The notes beneath the pieces are model-generated. The model was not told the origin of the DNA. It saw only the letters and a list, made by a program, of their open reading frames with translations, and ran no database searches. The position numbers were made by a program, and so were the translations under genes. Of a stretch of 64,000 nt of DNA, positions 17,090 to 26,280 are shown in pieces. The first letter of the stretch is position 1, and the number at the start of each line of letters is the position of its first letter. The DNA is taken from assembly GCF_900177345.1 (NCBI RefSeq), contig NZ_FWZT01000002.1, positions 124,001 through 188,000 on the forward strand. The letters run 5' to 3'. The DNA comes from Pseudobacteriovorax antillogorgiicola. GTDB taxonomy: Bacteria > Bdellovibrionota_B > Oligoflexia > Oligoflexales > Oligoflexaceae.

Positions 17090-18376
17090 TTAAGGCTTTT
17101 TGAGCACAACAAGGCTTTCCACATGGTAAGTGTTGGGAAAGAAATCAAAACCGATCCCTTTCTGTATTTCATAGCCATGACTCTGTAGGACCCCGATATC
17201 CCGCGCAAGGGTATTGGGGTCGCAACTCACATATAAGATAGCCTTTGCTTCCATGGCGACTAAATCGGAAATAGATTCTTCCAGACCACGGCGTGGGGGA
17301 TCAATCATTACCAGATCTGGTTTTGCGGATCGCGACGCATAGTCTTTGAGGAAGTCCTCTGAACTCAGACACAAGTAGTCTAGATTAGTCAGCTTATTAT
17401 GCCTGACGTTGTGTTTTGCGGTCACTATCGACCGAGGGTTTGATTCAATCCCTATGACCTCACAGCCATCATGAGCCAGGTGGAGGCTAAGATTGCCGCT
17501 GCCACAGAATAGATCCACAATCAGGCGGGGCTTTAACTCGGCAACATAAGTGGCGATCGTTTCACGTAGAATGTGATTCGCCTTGCGGTTAACCTGCTGA
17601 AACTGCCCTTGGTAGGTGAAGTATTGAAGGCCGAATTGCTCATCGTAGAGGTGAAGCTGGGGAGATTCAGTCAGCCGCGATGAGATCGTCGATAGGCTAG
17701 GGATTTTTTCAAGAGCTCTAAGAATGTTTGCCTGAACTTTTTTCGGTGAGGATGATTCCATCTTCAAGAATGCCATGATTCGCCCATCGAATAGAACCTG
17801 AAGATCCAGGTCAAAACTATAATCTTTTTCAGTAGGTGGGAGGTCAAGACGATTCACTTGCTCCAAGCACTGATTGATGGGGTTTTCGGCTATCTTGCAA
17901 GTTTTGATAGCAATTAGTTCATGAGAGCGCTGCCGGTAGTAACCGACTTTAAGATAGCTCTTGGTATAGATGCCCTTTAAAGAAACGCGATTGCGGTAGT
18001 GGAGTGCATCAGGAGACGAAAAAAAAGTTTCCAATGAATGGTCGACCTTGGCGATTCTCTTCAGAGCAGAGGTGATGAACTCTTGCTTCCAATTGTCCTG
18101 ATGGGCCTTCGGTGCTTCCAGCCATTGGCAACCTCCACACTGGTCCGAGTAGATGCATGGTGAAGGCGTTCGAATCTCACTTGGTTCAAGAAGAGTTGTA
18201 ACATAACCTTCGCCAAAGGTCTTTTTTTCCTTGGTGACCTGCACTCGAACACGGTCCCCTGGTAGCCCGCCTTCGACAAAGAAAACTTTGCCATCATGTT
18301 TTAAAATTCCGCGGCCACCAAAGGCTACAGCTTCAATAGTCCCTTCGATAACGGGCTTTAATTTTGACTTGATCAT
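17090..18376 (-). CDS. RlmD/RumA-type 23S rRNA (uracil-5)-methyltransferase
   Basis: The protein begins with a TRAM domain (about residues 8-60). It then has the iron-sulfur cysteines CIYSDQCGGCQW plus a later Cys (KTCKIAEN), and a C-terminal SAM-dependent domain. That domain shows DLFCGSGNLSLHLA (SAM motif I), IDPPRRGLE, and VSCDPNTLARD, which carries the catalytic cysteine. Family members methylate U1939 or U747 of 23S rRNA, or tRNA U54; the exact target cannot be fixed from sequence alone. I used the ATG at 18376 because the longer frame would overlap the small gene upstream. Last gene of a four-gene minus-strand operon. Confidence 0.92.
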   Translation of the reverse strand: MIKSKLKPVIEGTIEAVAFGGRGILKHDGKVFFVEGGLPGDRVRVQVTKEKKTFGEGYVTTLLEPSEIRTPSPCIYSDQCGGCQWLEAPKAHQDNWKQEFITSALKRIAKVDHSLETFFSSPDALHYRNRVSLKGIYTKSYLKVGYYRQRSHELIAIKTCKIAENPINQCLEQVNRLDLPPTEKDYSFDLDLQVLFDGRIMAFLKMESSSPKKVQANILRALEKIPSLSTISSRLTESPQLHLYDEQFGLQYFTYQGQFQQVNRKANHILRETIATYVAELKPRLIVDLFCGSGNLSLHLAHDGCEVIGIESNPRSIVTAKHNVRHNKLTNLDYLCLSSEDFLKDYASRSAKPDLVMIDPPRRGLEESISDLVAMEAKAILYVSCDPNTLARDIGVLQSHGYEIQKGIGFDFFPNTYHVESLVVLKKP

Positions 18377-18389
18377 GATCTCGACTACT

Positions 18390-18677
18390 TTATTCAGACT
18401 TTTTGGATACGTCTTCGTCCTTAGGGACAAGTTCTATAGTGAATTGGATTTTCTTGCCTTCGAGCATCTTGGCGAGAGGCTCCTGGAGAAGGTTGGCAGT
18501 GGTAAAGCCTATCTCGCGGCAGATGAGCTGCACCACTTCATCTTTGCCTTTGCCGGCCCATGCTGCAAGGGAGCCGAGGAATTCCTTGCCCTTAGAGAGA
18601 TCTTGGAAAGAAACCTCAGAATTCTTAAGAAGGGATGAAAAAAAGAACTCGAACGGCTTCTCTCTATCTCTTGACAT
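18390..18677 (-). CDS. Small conserved-looking protein of unknown function
   Basis: The ATG at 18677 is preceded by GAGGAG at good spacing, and the stop lies 13 bases before the rRNA methyltransferase start, which argues for a real, co-transcribed gene. The 95-residue product has a helical N-terminal half (LSKGKEFLGSLAAWAGKGKD) and a motif-like centre EVVQLICREIGFTTANLLQE, then ends in a strand and charged tail. No signal or membrane segment. I do not recognise the family. Confidence 0.68.
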   Translation of the reverse strand: MSRDREKPFEFFFSSLLKNSEVSFQDLSKGKEFLGSLAAWAGKGKDEVVQLICREIGFTTANLLQEPLAKMLEGKKIQFTIELVPKDEDVSKKSE

Positions 18678-18752
18678 TGCAGGCTCCTCAATCCAGAAGG
18701 CAAATGCGAGCTTACCCAGATCCAAAGGTTATATATTGTATTGGGAGCCTGA

Positions 18753-19040
18753 TTACAATAGTTCCATAATGACACTGGCTAGCAGGTTCTTATGGAGAGT
18801 CCTAGGGTAGGTGTCTTTCGGGATCTTTTTTTCAATAGAATCAGCTAGGTGAAGGGCTGAGTCATTGCTCTTTAGCAGCTGGCGAATATTCTTGAGTTTT
18901 TCTAGAAATTCCTCGTCAGCATGATCACGGCTCCAAGCCAGCTCCTGATAGCGCTTGGCCTCGGTAGCCACAAGCTCTCTTTTGCTACGTTCTACTTCTT
19001 GTCGTCGTCGTCTTTGGTGCTCTCGGATCCGTAGTCCCAT
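18753..19040 (-). CDS. Small helical protein, translationally coupled to PilZ gene
   Basis: The ATG at 19040 lies inside the 3' end of the PilZ gene (49-bp overlap in another frame) and has GGAGA nine bases upstream, typical of translational coupling. The 95-residue product is strongly charged and helical, with a coiled-coil-like first half (RRRRQEVERSKRELVATEAK) and a C-terminal segment KIPKDTYPRTLHKNLLASVI. Function unknown. Confidence 0.6.
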   Translation of the reverse strand: MGLRIREHQRRRRQEVERSKRELVATEAKRYQELAWSRDHADEEFLEKLKNIRQLLKSNDSALHLADSIEKKIPKDTYPRTLHKNLLASVIMELL

Positions 19041-19819
19041 GGCTTCTCCGTCAAAGTCGGCAGGATCTCTTTGCTGTCTTCAGAAGAAAGAGCCATCATG
19101 ATGTCGGTGGCCAAGCGAAGGCGACTAAGGCTGGGGCTTTCGTCAGGGATCATCAGTTCGGCGGCTGGCTCTAGAAGGCCTCCTTCGGAGTCCTCACGGG
19201 TTTGTGTTGAGCCCGTCCTTAAACCGCCTTTAGCATTCCACTCCACAAACTGTTCATTGGTAACAAGTTGCCAGGCTTCTAGCACGCCTTTGTCATCCCG
19301 CCAAAGAATAAGGTCTGTGCCGATGTCTCCATGGTACCACGTTTTCGAGTCATTTTGTTCGTCCATAAAGCTTGCTTCGACTTTATGCAGAGAACCTGCA
19401 ATTTCCATTGGTAAAAGCAAGCGCTTAAAAAAAACCTTAGTCTCTTTGCTAGGCTTTAGCAGCTCAAAGCCGACTTGGTCATCATTGGCTTTCCAAGCGA
19501 CTTTAAAAACAACCTCGTATTGATCACCGAGGTAGCGAAGCTGAGCCTCATAGACATCTGCGAGTACGAACTTGTCGTAGGCTCGTTGGGATATCTCACA
19601 GGAAAACCCCTTAGCTGAAATATCCTTAACTCGCAGGATATCTTCGTCATTCAAGGCTAGAATATGCTGGTCACTGACATCAAAGCGTTCGAATAGGCGG
19701 CGGTTCCTAGATCTTACCCCTTCATCGCGACTGCTATCGTCATCGGTTTCATGAAGCCTACGGCTGAGATAGATCTTAAACAAGAGGGTACACCTGTGGC
19801 TATGAACTAAGGAGATCAT
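18992..19819 (-). CDS. PilZ-domain protein
   Basis: Residues about 35-140 resemble a PilZ c-di-GMP-binding domain: an arginine-rich lead (RSRNRRLFERFDV), the strand VKDISAKGFSCEIS matching the DxSxxG motif, and a later GFELLKPSKET. The C-terminal half is not recognised and ends in an acidic/lysine tail. The start has AAAGGA upstream; the first 20 residues are uncertain. The gene heads a minus-strand operon with two small genes and an rRNA methyltransferase. Binding of c-di-GMP is inferred from the motif only. Confidence 0.78.
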   Translation of the reverse strand: MISLVHSHRCTLLFKIYLSRRLHETDDDSSRDEGVRSRNRRLFERFDVSDQHILALNDEDILRVKDISAKGFSCEISQRAYDKFVLADVYEAQLRYLGDQYEVVFKVAWKANDDQVGFELLKPSKETKVFFKRLLLPMEIAGSLHKVEASFMDEQNDSKTWYHGDIGTDLILWRDDKGVLEAWQLVTNEQFVEWNAKGGLRTGSTQTREDSEGGLLEPAAELMIPDESPSLSRLRLATDIMMALSSEDSKEILPTLTEKPWDYGSESTKDDDDKK

Positions 19820-19875
19820 TTCCTTTTATTATGCCACAACTTGGAGACCCGCTCTAGGCGTGGTCGCTGGGGAGG

Positions 19876-19906
19876 AAAAAAATGAGGTCCTTAAAAAAGG
19901 ACCTCA
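19876..19906 (-). terminator. Intrinsic terminator for the small minus-strand gene at 19936-20274
   Basis: A perfect 10-bp stem (TGAGGTCCTT / AAGGACCTCA) with a 4-base loop at 19883-19906, followed on the minus strand by seven T residues (19876-19882). It sits 30 bases past the stop codon. Confidence 0.88.
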
Positions 19907-19935
19907 CTTCACAGATAGCTCCTTAGGATACTAGC

Positions 19936-20274
19936 TTATTGAAAAGCGGGAATATCCACGATGTAGGTACCTGCATTCACCTGATAGTATGAGCTTCCCC
20001 AGTTGTGAATTCCGACGATTTCTACGATGATCTCGTCGTTTTCATCCCGTGCAACCTCGCTGCTAGCAGTCAGTCGAGGTTTTAAGACAGCTGCGCCGCT
20101 GCTTGGAGGGCGTGAGCTGGTATTCACGGGGAGCGACTCAGCTGAGGTTCGATTGTAGCGAAGGGTCGCGTCATCACGGGATTGACTATTTTCTCGTGCC
20201 AAGGAAAGGCTTTTTTCATGCTGAACTCCTGCATATATTACGCCTTCTTGAAGCTGACTGGCTAGCCAATTCAT
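19936..20274 (-). CDS. Small protein of unknown function
   Basis: A 112-residue frame with a good terminator 30 bases beyond its stop supports a real transcript. The N-terminal half is polar and Ser-rich and looks disordered. The C-terminal 40 residues (DEIIVEIVGIHNWGSSYYQV, AGTYIVDIPAFQ) read like a small beta-structured unit. There is no signal peptide, and the ribosome site is weak (GAG). No family recognised. Confidence 0.6.
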   Translation of the reverse strand: MNWLASQLQEGVIYAGVQHEKSLSLARENSQSRDDATLRYNRTSAESLPVNTSSRPPSSGAAVLKPRLTASSEVARDENDEIIVEIVGIHNWGSSYYQVNAGTYIVDIPAFQ

Positions 20275-20538
20275 TAGCGAGATCTCATATTAATGTCAAG
20301 CATGCTTTAATGATTTTCTTAAATTTACTTGGAAAATGGGAAATATTTTCTGCTAAATACGTATCAATGGCCTTAAATCTCACTTACTGCTTAGTATATC
20401 TAAACTGAATGTTTTGTTTTTTCTAATATAGCGAACCAAAATGAAGTGCGCATGAAAATAGAACTAAAAATTAGAATTTGTGTGATAATCAATTGGTTAG
20501 CTGTGCAAGAATGAACTTGTTTCAAGGATAGAAAGAGT

Positions 20539-21039
20539 ATGCGAATTCTGTTCATATATGCATCGATAGTTTTATCTTCGCTCCAAGGTGTTGCTAATGC
20601 TTCCGTGCCTCGCTCTCAAGCATGTCAGCACCAAGCGAACGAGTTTCGCTGTGTCCGCTACCTATCGAATTATGATGGTGACACTATCACCTTTCAAATT
20701 GACGGAGTTCATCCCCTTCTTGGCGACAAGATACCTATCCGGTTGAGTGGAGTGGATACCCCAGAGCTAAAATCGAAGCAACGTTGTGAGAAAGAGCTCG
20801 CTCGTTGGGCCAAGCGATTTGTCCGTGCTCAGATGAGGCAGGCAAGTACCATCAAGCTTAGTGAGGTCAAACGTGGCAAGTATTTCAGGGTTGTGGCGAA
20901 AGTTGATTTCGATGGTAAGGACCTGGGAGATTTGCTGCTCAAGAACGGCCTTGCTGTGCCCTATGATGGTGGCAAGAAGAGCAAGGTTAATTGGTGCAAG
21001 AAGCTAGCAATGCGGTCCTCAAGCAGCGCTCGTCGTTGA
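20539..21039 (+). CDS. Secreted thermonuclease (SNase-like) family protein
   Basis: An N-terminal signal peptide (about 21 residues, ending ANA) is followed by a staphylococcal-nuclease fold. Visible catalytic features are YDGDTITF (calcium-binding Asp), IPIRLSGVDTPE with the Arg and Glu of the active site, and GKYFRVVAKV with the second Arg. Two cysteines near RYLSNY and RCEKEL and one near the C-terminus may form disulfides. It probably degrades nucleic acid in the periplasm or outside. Its 3' end overlaps the convergent kinase gene by 21 bases. Confidence 0.88.
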   Translation: MRILFIYASIVLSSLQGVANASVPRSQACQHQANEFRCVRYLSNYDGDTITFQIDGVHPLLGDKIPIRLSGVDTPELKSKQRCEKELARWAKRFVRAQMRQASTIKLSEVKRGKYFRVVAKVDFDGKDLGDLLLKNGLAVPYDGGKKSKVNWCKKLAMRSSSSARR

Positions 21040-23640
21040 CGATTGGGGGACGATCATTTTGAATTGAAAAGGCATAAATGCTGCGTCTTTTTCAGACAAA
21101 AGCTCTATCTCTAAGCATCCACCATAGCTTTCCACAAAACTGCGAACAGCATCAAGCCCCACTCCGCGGCCAGCGATCTGGTCAAGAGTTTGTGCCGTGG
21201 ACACCCCCGAGTCGAAGATAAAGTCAGCAATTTTTTGTAGCTTACCGGTTTCTTCAGCGTTAATAAATCCTTGTTCCAAGGCCTTCTCGCGCAGACTTCC
21301 GATCGCAAGGCCGCGACCATCATCCCGAACAGAGATACAAAGCCCTTCTCCTGTATCTATAATATGAATGCGGATCGTTCCTACTTCAGCCTTACCAGAC
21401 TGTCGCCGCTCCTCCGGGGATTCGATTCCATGGGCAACTGCATTAGCGAGGATGTGATTGAAGGTTTTTGTCAAGAGCCGCCTGTGTGCTTTATCGATAA
21501 CGTATTGGTCATTTTCGATCACCACATGGGGAGTTGGTTTACCTAGCTTTTCAGACATAAACTTCAGTGACTTGATATCAGGTTCGATCACCTGGGCCAG
21601 GTTCTTTTCAACGAGGAATAATATTTTTTGAGTCAAAGTTCTAAAATCATCGAAACTCTCACATTGGCTTGCCTCTTGGCAGAGGTGAATCAAAGACTGT
21701 TTATCAACCCGTACCATGTTCTCCTGACCCAAATTCAGCTTCTTCAAAGCTTGCTCATAGGCTTCTAAGGAAAGTTGGGTCTCCTTCATTTCGTGCCGGC
21801 AGGCATCGATTCTGCTATCTTCCCCCTGAATGAGCCGAGCTAATTCTGATTCCGCCTGATGTGAGCTGTCAACGACACCAGTGAATCCATATGTCCTGGC
21901 ATTGCCTTTGATTGTATGAAGGTTACGGAAGACTATTTTGTAATTTCCATCGTTAAACTGATCGAAAGCCTCTCTGATGAGATCAATTGAAAACTCTACA
22001 AAAAAGGAAATTTTATCAACATCCTGATCCATGATTTCGGTGATCATATTCGCAAGTTCAGTTTGCTGCCGGGCCTCCTCTTCTAGATTTCGAAGTTGAG
22101 TTACATCCTTTAACGACACCAATATTTTCTCAACCGTACTATCGGCATTAGCAACGTGCTGCCAATCCACTTCGATTACGCGATCGTTGAGACCCATCAC
22201 ATGGGGTAACAGGTGAGAATTAGCCTCCCAGGCGATTTCGTCTTCCTCTAGGGCGCATAGGAGTGTGGTAGCAATCAATGACTTCACATCACTGGATAGG
22301 TCTGACTGATTAAAGATTAAGTCGATAGGGTCTTTGCCGATGATTTCAGTTTCATCAAGAATCAATTCCAAGGACTTAGAATAGTCTTCGCCAATCGTCA
22401 AGCTGCTGTCTGCCGTGATCTGAAACACACCTTGGGGGAGGTTTTTTAAGATCGAGCGAATATCTCTGGTTTTTTCTTCGACCTTCCCCTCAAGATTGGT
22501 ATTCAAATCTTTGATCTGATCGATGTAGGAAACCTGCTCTGCACGCAAACGGAAGTAAACTATCGAGCCCATGAAGATGGTTGCTATAGCTATACCTATA
22601 GGAATCATGGATTCGATGGGGCTCGGGAACCATGCGGTATAGCGCAGAATATCATGAACGCTACCAATGATGATCGCCAGTATCGCAGCCACAATCAGCT
22701 GAGATTCACGATTATTGCGTATCGATCTAGCTGCTGAGTAAAGGTAGAGCGCAAAACTAGAGAATCCAAAAATCGCAAAGATGTGAAGTGCTGGGATTAA
22801 GTACCACGGGCTTAGGATGGGCAAAAAGAGAAGTGCAGCTGACCCAAAAAAAAGCCAGCGGGCGATTCGTGACGAGAGAGCCATAAGCTTCTTATGACTG
22901 CTGGCGACTTCGTTTAAGAAGCCGAAAAATCCTGAGCAACCTAGCAACAGAGAAACGGCATCAATCCGTGTGGCAAGGAAGGGATCCACCTCAATAAAGA
23001 ATTTTATTGTTGAGTCTTGATTGACGAACATCCACACCACAGCTGCTAGAGACATACATGCATAGTAGAAGCTGATGTCGATTTGGCGTTTAATCGCGAC
23101 AACCATGGCAGAGAGAAGTCCAAGAAGAAAGAATATCCCAATTACAAAGCTTGTGACAATCGCTCTTTGACCGACGCTTTGTATGATGGAATCAATGTCT
23201 GAACTAAGTTGAGGCACAAACCCTTTCATCAGATAAGATACACCATAGTGGAGGCGAATAAAGATTTCCTTGCCCTGATGCTCCGCACTGAGCGGGACAA
23301 TATGAAGTGTTTGGGTGGCGACATGATCCCAGCTTGAGTCAAATGAACCGTAGCTGTAGATAAGGTCGTCACCGATGTAGATCTGAATATCTTCGACACC
23401 ATTGGGATAATACAAATAGGTGGGAGAGTCCAAGGTTCCCAAAGTATTTTTTAACCATACCGTTTTGTTGAAGCCAAATGGAGGAGCGTTTGCAGTCACC
23501 GGCTCCCATAGTGTTTCGGCAGTTGCTGTGGCTGGTGTTTCCAAATCGCTACGATGGAGCACCCAGGTCTGCTCAAAGCCTTGGGACTCCGCGGGTAGAG
23601 CCATCACGAGCAACAATAGGAAAAACCGTACCAAAAACAT
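21019..23640 (-). CDS. 7TMR-DISM sensor with internal Hpt and CheA-like ATPase domain
   Basis: An 873-residue hybrid-type sensor. After a signal peptide (ALPAESQG region), an extracellular jelly-roll (7TMR-DISMED2-like, FGFNKTVWLKNTL, LFIRLHYGV-like strands) precedes seven membrane helices (about residues 175-370). A short coiled coil (NTNLEGKVEEKTRDI) leads to a PAS-like region, then an Hpt helix with the phospho-acceptor histidine in NLHTIKGNARTYG (near residue 575). A CheA-type ATPase follows: FNHILANAVAHGIE (N box), DDGRGLAIG (G1), and GVSTAQTLDQIAGRGVGLDA. It lacks CheA's CheW-like domain and a receiver. I take the ATG at 23640 with AAAGGA upstream. A closely similar kinase lies at 26281-29046. 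Confidence 0.9.
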   Translation of the reverse strand: MFLVRFFLLLLVMALPAESQGFEQTWVLHRSDLETPATATAETLWEPVTANAPPFGFNKTVWLKNTLGTLDSPTYLYYPNGVEDIQIYIGDDLIYSYGSFDSSWDHVATQTLHIVPLSAEHQGKEIFIRLHYGVSYLMKGFVPQLSSDIDSIIQSVGQRAIVTSFVIGIFFLLGLLSAMVVAIKRQIDISFYYACMSLAAVVWMFVNQDSTIKFFIEVDPFLATRIDAVSLLLGCSGFFGFLNEVASSHKKLMALSSRIARWLFFGSAALLFLPILSPWYLIPALHIFAIFGFSSFALYLYSAARSIRNNRESQLIVAAILAIIIGSVHDILRYTAWFPSPIESMIPIGIAIATIFMGSIVYFRLRAEQVSYIDQIKDLNTNLEGKVEEKTRDIRSILKNLPQGVFQITADSSLTIGEDYSKSLELILDETEIIGKDPIDLIFNQSDLSSDVKSLIATTLLCALEEDEIAWEANSHLLPHVMGLNDRVIEVDWQHVANADSTVEKILVSLKDVTQLRNLEEEARQQTELANMITEIMDQDVDKISFFVEFSIDLIREAFDQFNDGNYKIVFRNLHTIKGNARTYGFTGVVDSSHQAESELARLIQGEDSRIDACRHEMKETQLSLEAYEQALKKLNLGQENMVRVDKQSLIHLCQEASQCESFDDFRTLTQKILFLVEKNLAQVIEPDIKSLKFMSEKLGKPTPHVVIENDQYVIDKAHRRLLTKTFNHILANAVAHGIESPEERRQSGKAEVGTIRIHIIDTGEGLCISVRDDGRGLAIGSLREKALEQGFINAEETGKLQKIADFIFDSGVSTAQTLDQIAGRGVGLDAVRSFVESYGGCLEIELLSEKDAAFMPFQFKMIVPQSSTTSAA

Positions 23641-23965
23641 CAAAAATTCCTTTCAAGAATTCTTAATTGGTTTTCGGTCATGAATGGCAATGATTGAGCA
23701 GGCGAGCTTGGTAGATCAGGAAATACGGCTTATTTTCTTTATTAGTTTAATGGGTAGGAGTTCTTACGAGTCCTGCCTTTTTTCTGAGCTTATCATTGAA
23801 ACTCTACAGGTAAGCTGAATTCAAGAATCTTTAAGCCTGAAGGACTAACTGAGAGGAGCAGAACCTATTATGATACTTCTCTACGCCCAAAATATTTCCG
23901 TCACTTTACGATCTCTACATCTCCTCGCATTTTTTAACCAAGTCTCGTCTCATAGGTTACTCCCC
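23641..23965. other. Intergenic region, 325 bp
   Basis: This lies between two minus-strand genes, the DISM kinase and plsC. No convincing frame, RNA or terminator is visible. The part next to 23641 should hold the kinase promoter. Confidence 0.5.
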
Positions 23966-24745
23966 TTAATAGGTCGGCTGAGTGAGAGCCTTCTGAGACG
24001 ATAGAATCACCCTTTCTGGAAGTGGTTGGCTCAAGGTGTCGAGCATGGAGCTGCGAACTCGATCCATGAAGTCTTCGACGGATTCATGGTCTCGACGAGC
24101 CGTTGGGGGCAATACCTCAAGATCAACGTGGGATGGATGAGGCACAAGAGAGTTCTTGGCCATCATTGACTTGGTTCCGCGGATGATGACGGGAAGTACA
24201 TCGACCTTTTCTAGCTCAGATAGACGAAATGCTCCTGGCTTAAAGGGTTTGAGCTGGCCATCGGTGCTTCGTGATCCTTCAGGGAAGTAGACCATAGAAA
24301 CACCTTGCCGCAACCATTGGCGACTGCTTTCAAATGCTTGTTCGTGGCTGATCTTGTCTCCCCTTTTTATGGGCACGTAGCCAGCAAGCTTCATTCCCGA
24401 TCCAACAAACGGGATCTTAAAAATCTCGGCCTTCGAAAGCCAGCGAAACTGAATGCCAAGGAGGTAAAGGGCGCAGATGTCGACGCTGCTCTGATGATTG
24501 GCGACCACCACCAGAGGCTTGTTGCTAGGGGGCAGGTGCTGCTGTCCTCGTATCCTATAAGTCCAGCCAGGAGTCATTTTTAGGATACCCCGACCCCATT
24601 GACCTGCTAGGTTATGACAGTGATGACTAAGGAGAGGGTCTCTTCTCAAAAAACTAACGAGCGATACGCCCAAAACCCTCAAAAATATGAAGATAGTAAA
24701 TGTCCAAACTGGTATCCAAAATAATGCAGCTTTTATCAGTTTCAT
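23966..24745 (-). CDS. plsC: 1-acyl-sn-glycerol-3-phosphate acyltransferase
   Basis: Adds the second acyl chain in phosphatidic acid synthesis at the inner membrane. The 259-residue protein has an N-terminal hydrophobic segment, the acyltransferase box NHQSSVDI (HX4D), RWLSKAEIFKIPFVG, GYVPIKRGD, and the glycerol-phosphate-binding FPEGSRS. The ATG at 24745 follows a strong GGGGAGG site; a start 15 bases upstream would place the site inside the gene. Stands alone between a DISM kinase and a TerB-like gene. Confidence 0.93.
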   Translation of the reverse strand: MKLIKAALFWIPVWTFTIFIFLRVLGVSLVSFLRRDPLLSHHCHNLAGQWGRGILKMTPGWTYRIRGQQHLPPSNKPLVVVANHQSSVDICALYLLGIQFRWLSKAEIFKIPFVGSGMKLAGYVPIKRGDKISHEQAFESSRQWLRQGVSMVYFPEGSRSTDGQLKPFKPGAFRLSELEKVDVLPVIIRGTKSMMAKNSLVPHPSHVDLEVLPPTARRDHESVEDFMDRVRSSMLDTLSQPLPERVILSSQKALTQPTY

Positions 24746-24866
24746 AGTGCCTCCCCCCAAAGTGCCGCTAAAGACTTCCTTCGCGAAGTCTTAATATAAT
24801 CTTTACAGGCATGGAGAGCAATACCAGGCTTATGAGATATAAGCTCTTGAAAAACCGTGGTTTAGT

Positions 24867-25328
24867 CTAATCTGGTGTCTGGTGCTTCTTGGCAACACGA
24901 AGCTTGCTGGCAATAAACTCACCGTGTTCCAAGCCGAGTAAGTCTGCCAAGCGTCGTAGAATGGATGTTTCCTGGGGGTCAATCACACCGTCTGCAAAAG
25001 CAATCTCCCAAAGCTCATCGAGTAAATTGAGCCGTTCATCGCGATCAAGGTGATTCCTAACTTCCCGAGTGATCTTAAACATTCCAGGGCTGTTCAGATG
25101 GAGTTGCTCAGCTTCCTTCTGAATCCGCGTATAATCATCTTCATTTAGAGAAAAGTAGCGGAGCATGACTTCCTTAATTTTTGCCTCTTCCTCAGGGGCG
25201 ACATTGTAATCCGAACGTGCGGCCTCGTAGAGGATTCCATAGATCGCCAGGCGCTTCTCATCTTCCTGGGGAAATTCATCGTTCTCATTGAGCAAATCGT
25301 GGAGTAAATCGCGAAGTTTCTTGATCAT
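24867..25328 (-). CDS. TerB-like protein
   Basis: The ATG at 25328 has GGGAGC six bases upstream, while a longer frame has no ribosome site. The resulting 153 residues are fully helical and acidic, and match the TerB fold: an N-terminal repeat (LAIYGILYEAARSDYNVAPEE) and a second copy (LLDELWEIAFADGVIDPQE), each with the acidic, Asp-rich helix hairpin that binds metal in TerB. The family is linked to tellurite resistance and stress, but single genes like this have no clear role. Divergent from the carbonic-anhydrase-like gene. Confidence 0.85.
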   Translation of the reverse strand: MIKKLRDLLHDLLNENDEFPQEDEKRLAIYGILYEAARSDYNVAPEEEAKIKEVMLRYFSLNEDDYTRIQKEAEQLHLNSPGMFKITREVRNHLDRDERLNLLDELWEIAFADGVIDPQETSILRRLADLLGLEHGEFIASKLRVAKKHQTPD

Positions 25329-25578
25329 TATAAGCTCCCGTAACATCGGTTCGTCTTGTCGAGTTAGAGCCAAAAAACACGTAAGTGCTAATATGGCATG
25401 CGTTGTTGGAATACCTGCTTGTCCGAGGCAATTTGCACCAACTGCATTTGACTGTATCAATCAGCTGGCAGAACGAAAAGGTCCGATCAGGGTGAATTTT
25501 GTCCAAGTGGAGTCTTTTGTGGCTTCAAAGTGGTGAAGTGGTAAGCTCAGCTGAAATTCCAAGAGAGGAGGATTTACT

Positions 25579-26145
25579 GTGATTTTTGGGCCAGGTGTAG
25601 ACGTCGAATCATGTGCTTATGTAGACGAGACAGTGCGTCTATTCGGAAAAGTGACGGCGGAGGAGGGTGTGACTATTTGGCCATATGCGGTAATGCGTTC
25701 AGAAATGAAGTCCATTACTATCGGGAAGATGACCAATATACAAGACTTTGTCATGATTCATATCGGAACTAAGACAGGTACCCACGTTGGAAAGTATTGC
25801 TCCATCACACACCACTGCACACTTCATGGCTGCACCATTGGTGATTACACCCTCGTGGGGATTAACTCGACAATCATGGATGGCTGCGTGATTGGTGATA
25901 ATTGTATCATTGCTGGGCATACCTTCTTAAAAGAAGGAACGGTGATTCCCGATAACTCAATCGTGATGGGAACCCCAGGCAAGGTTGTTAAAACAACGAA
26001 TAGTAAGCAAAAAAACAAGCTAAACGCTGTTCTATACTATAAAAACGGGCTAGCTTATAATAAAGGGCAGCACCGCGCCTGGGACGGAATCAACTTACTT
26101 CAGGATATGGATAAAACCCTTAAGTCTGCATTGGATTTAACCTAG
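25579..26145 (+). CDS. Gamma-carbonic-anhydrase-like hexapeptide-repeat protein
   Basis: A GTG start follows GAGGAGG. The 188 residues form a left-handed beta helix of hexapeptide repeats (VTIWPYAVMRSEMKSITIG, CTIGDYTLVGINSTIMDG) with histidines placed as in the YrdA/Cam family: one in VMIHIG and others in ITHHCTLHGC. The C-terminal helix is longer than in short YrdA proteins. Zinc binding is likely; whether it hydrates CO2 is not certain, since many homologues show little activity. Confidence 0.88.
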   Translation: MIFGPGVDVESCAYVDETVRLFGKVTAEEGVTIWPYAVMRSEMKSITIGKMTNIQDFVMIHIGTKTGTHVGKYCSITHHCTLHGCTIGDYTLVGINSTIMDGCVIGDNCIIAGHTFLKEGTVIPDNSIVMGTPGKVVKTTNSKQKNKLNAVLYYKNGLAYNKGQHRAWDGINLLQDMDKTLKSALDLT

Positions 26146-26280
26146 TTGCTGCAGAATCTTGCAAGCCGGAAACCTCAAGCCTGCTAGCTTACCTGAGAAC
26201 AGCTCTGTTGAATCGGATCACGATAGCTTCAATTTTTGCTATTTGTGTCCGATAGATAGCTCAGGATTATCGGAGTTTTC

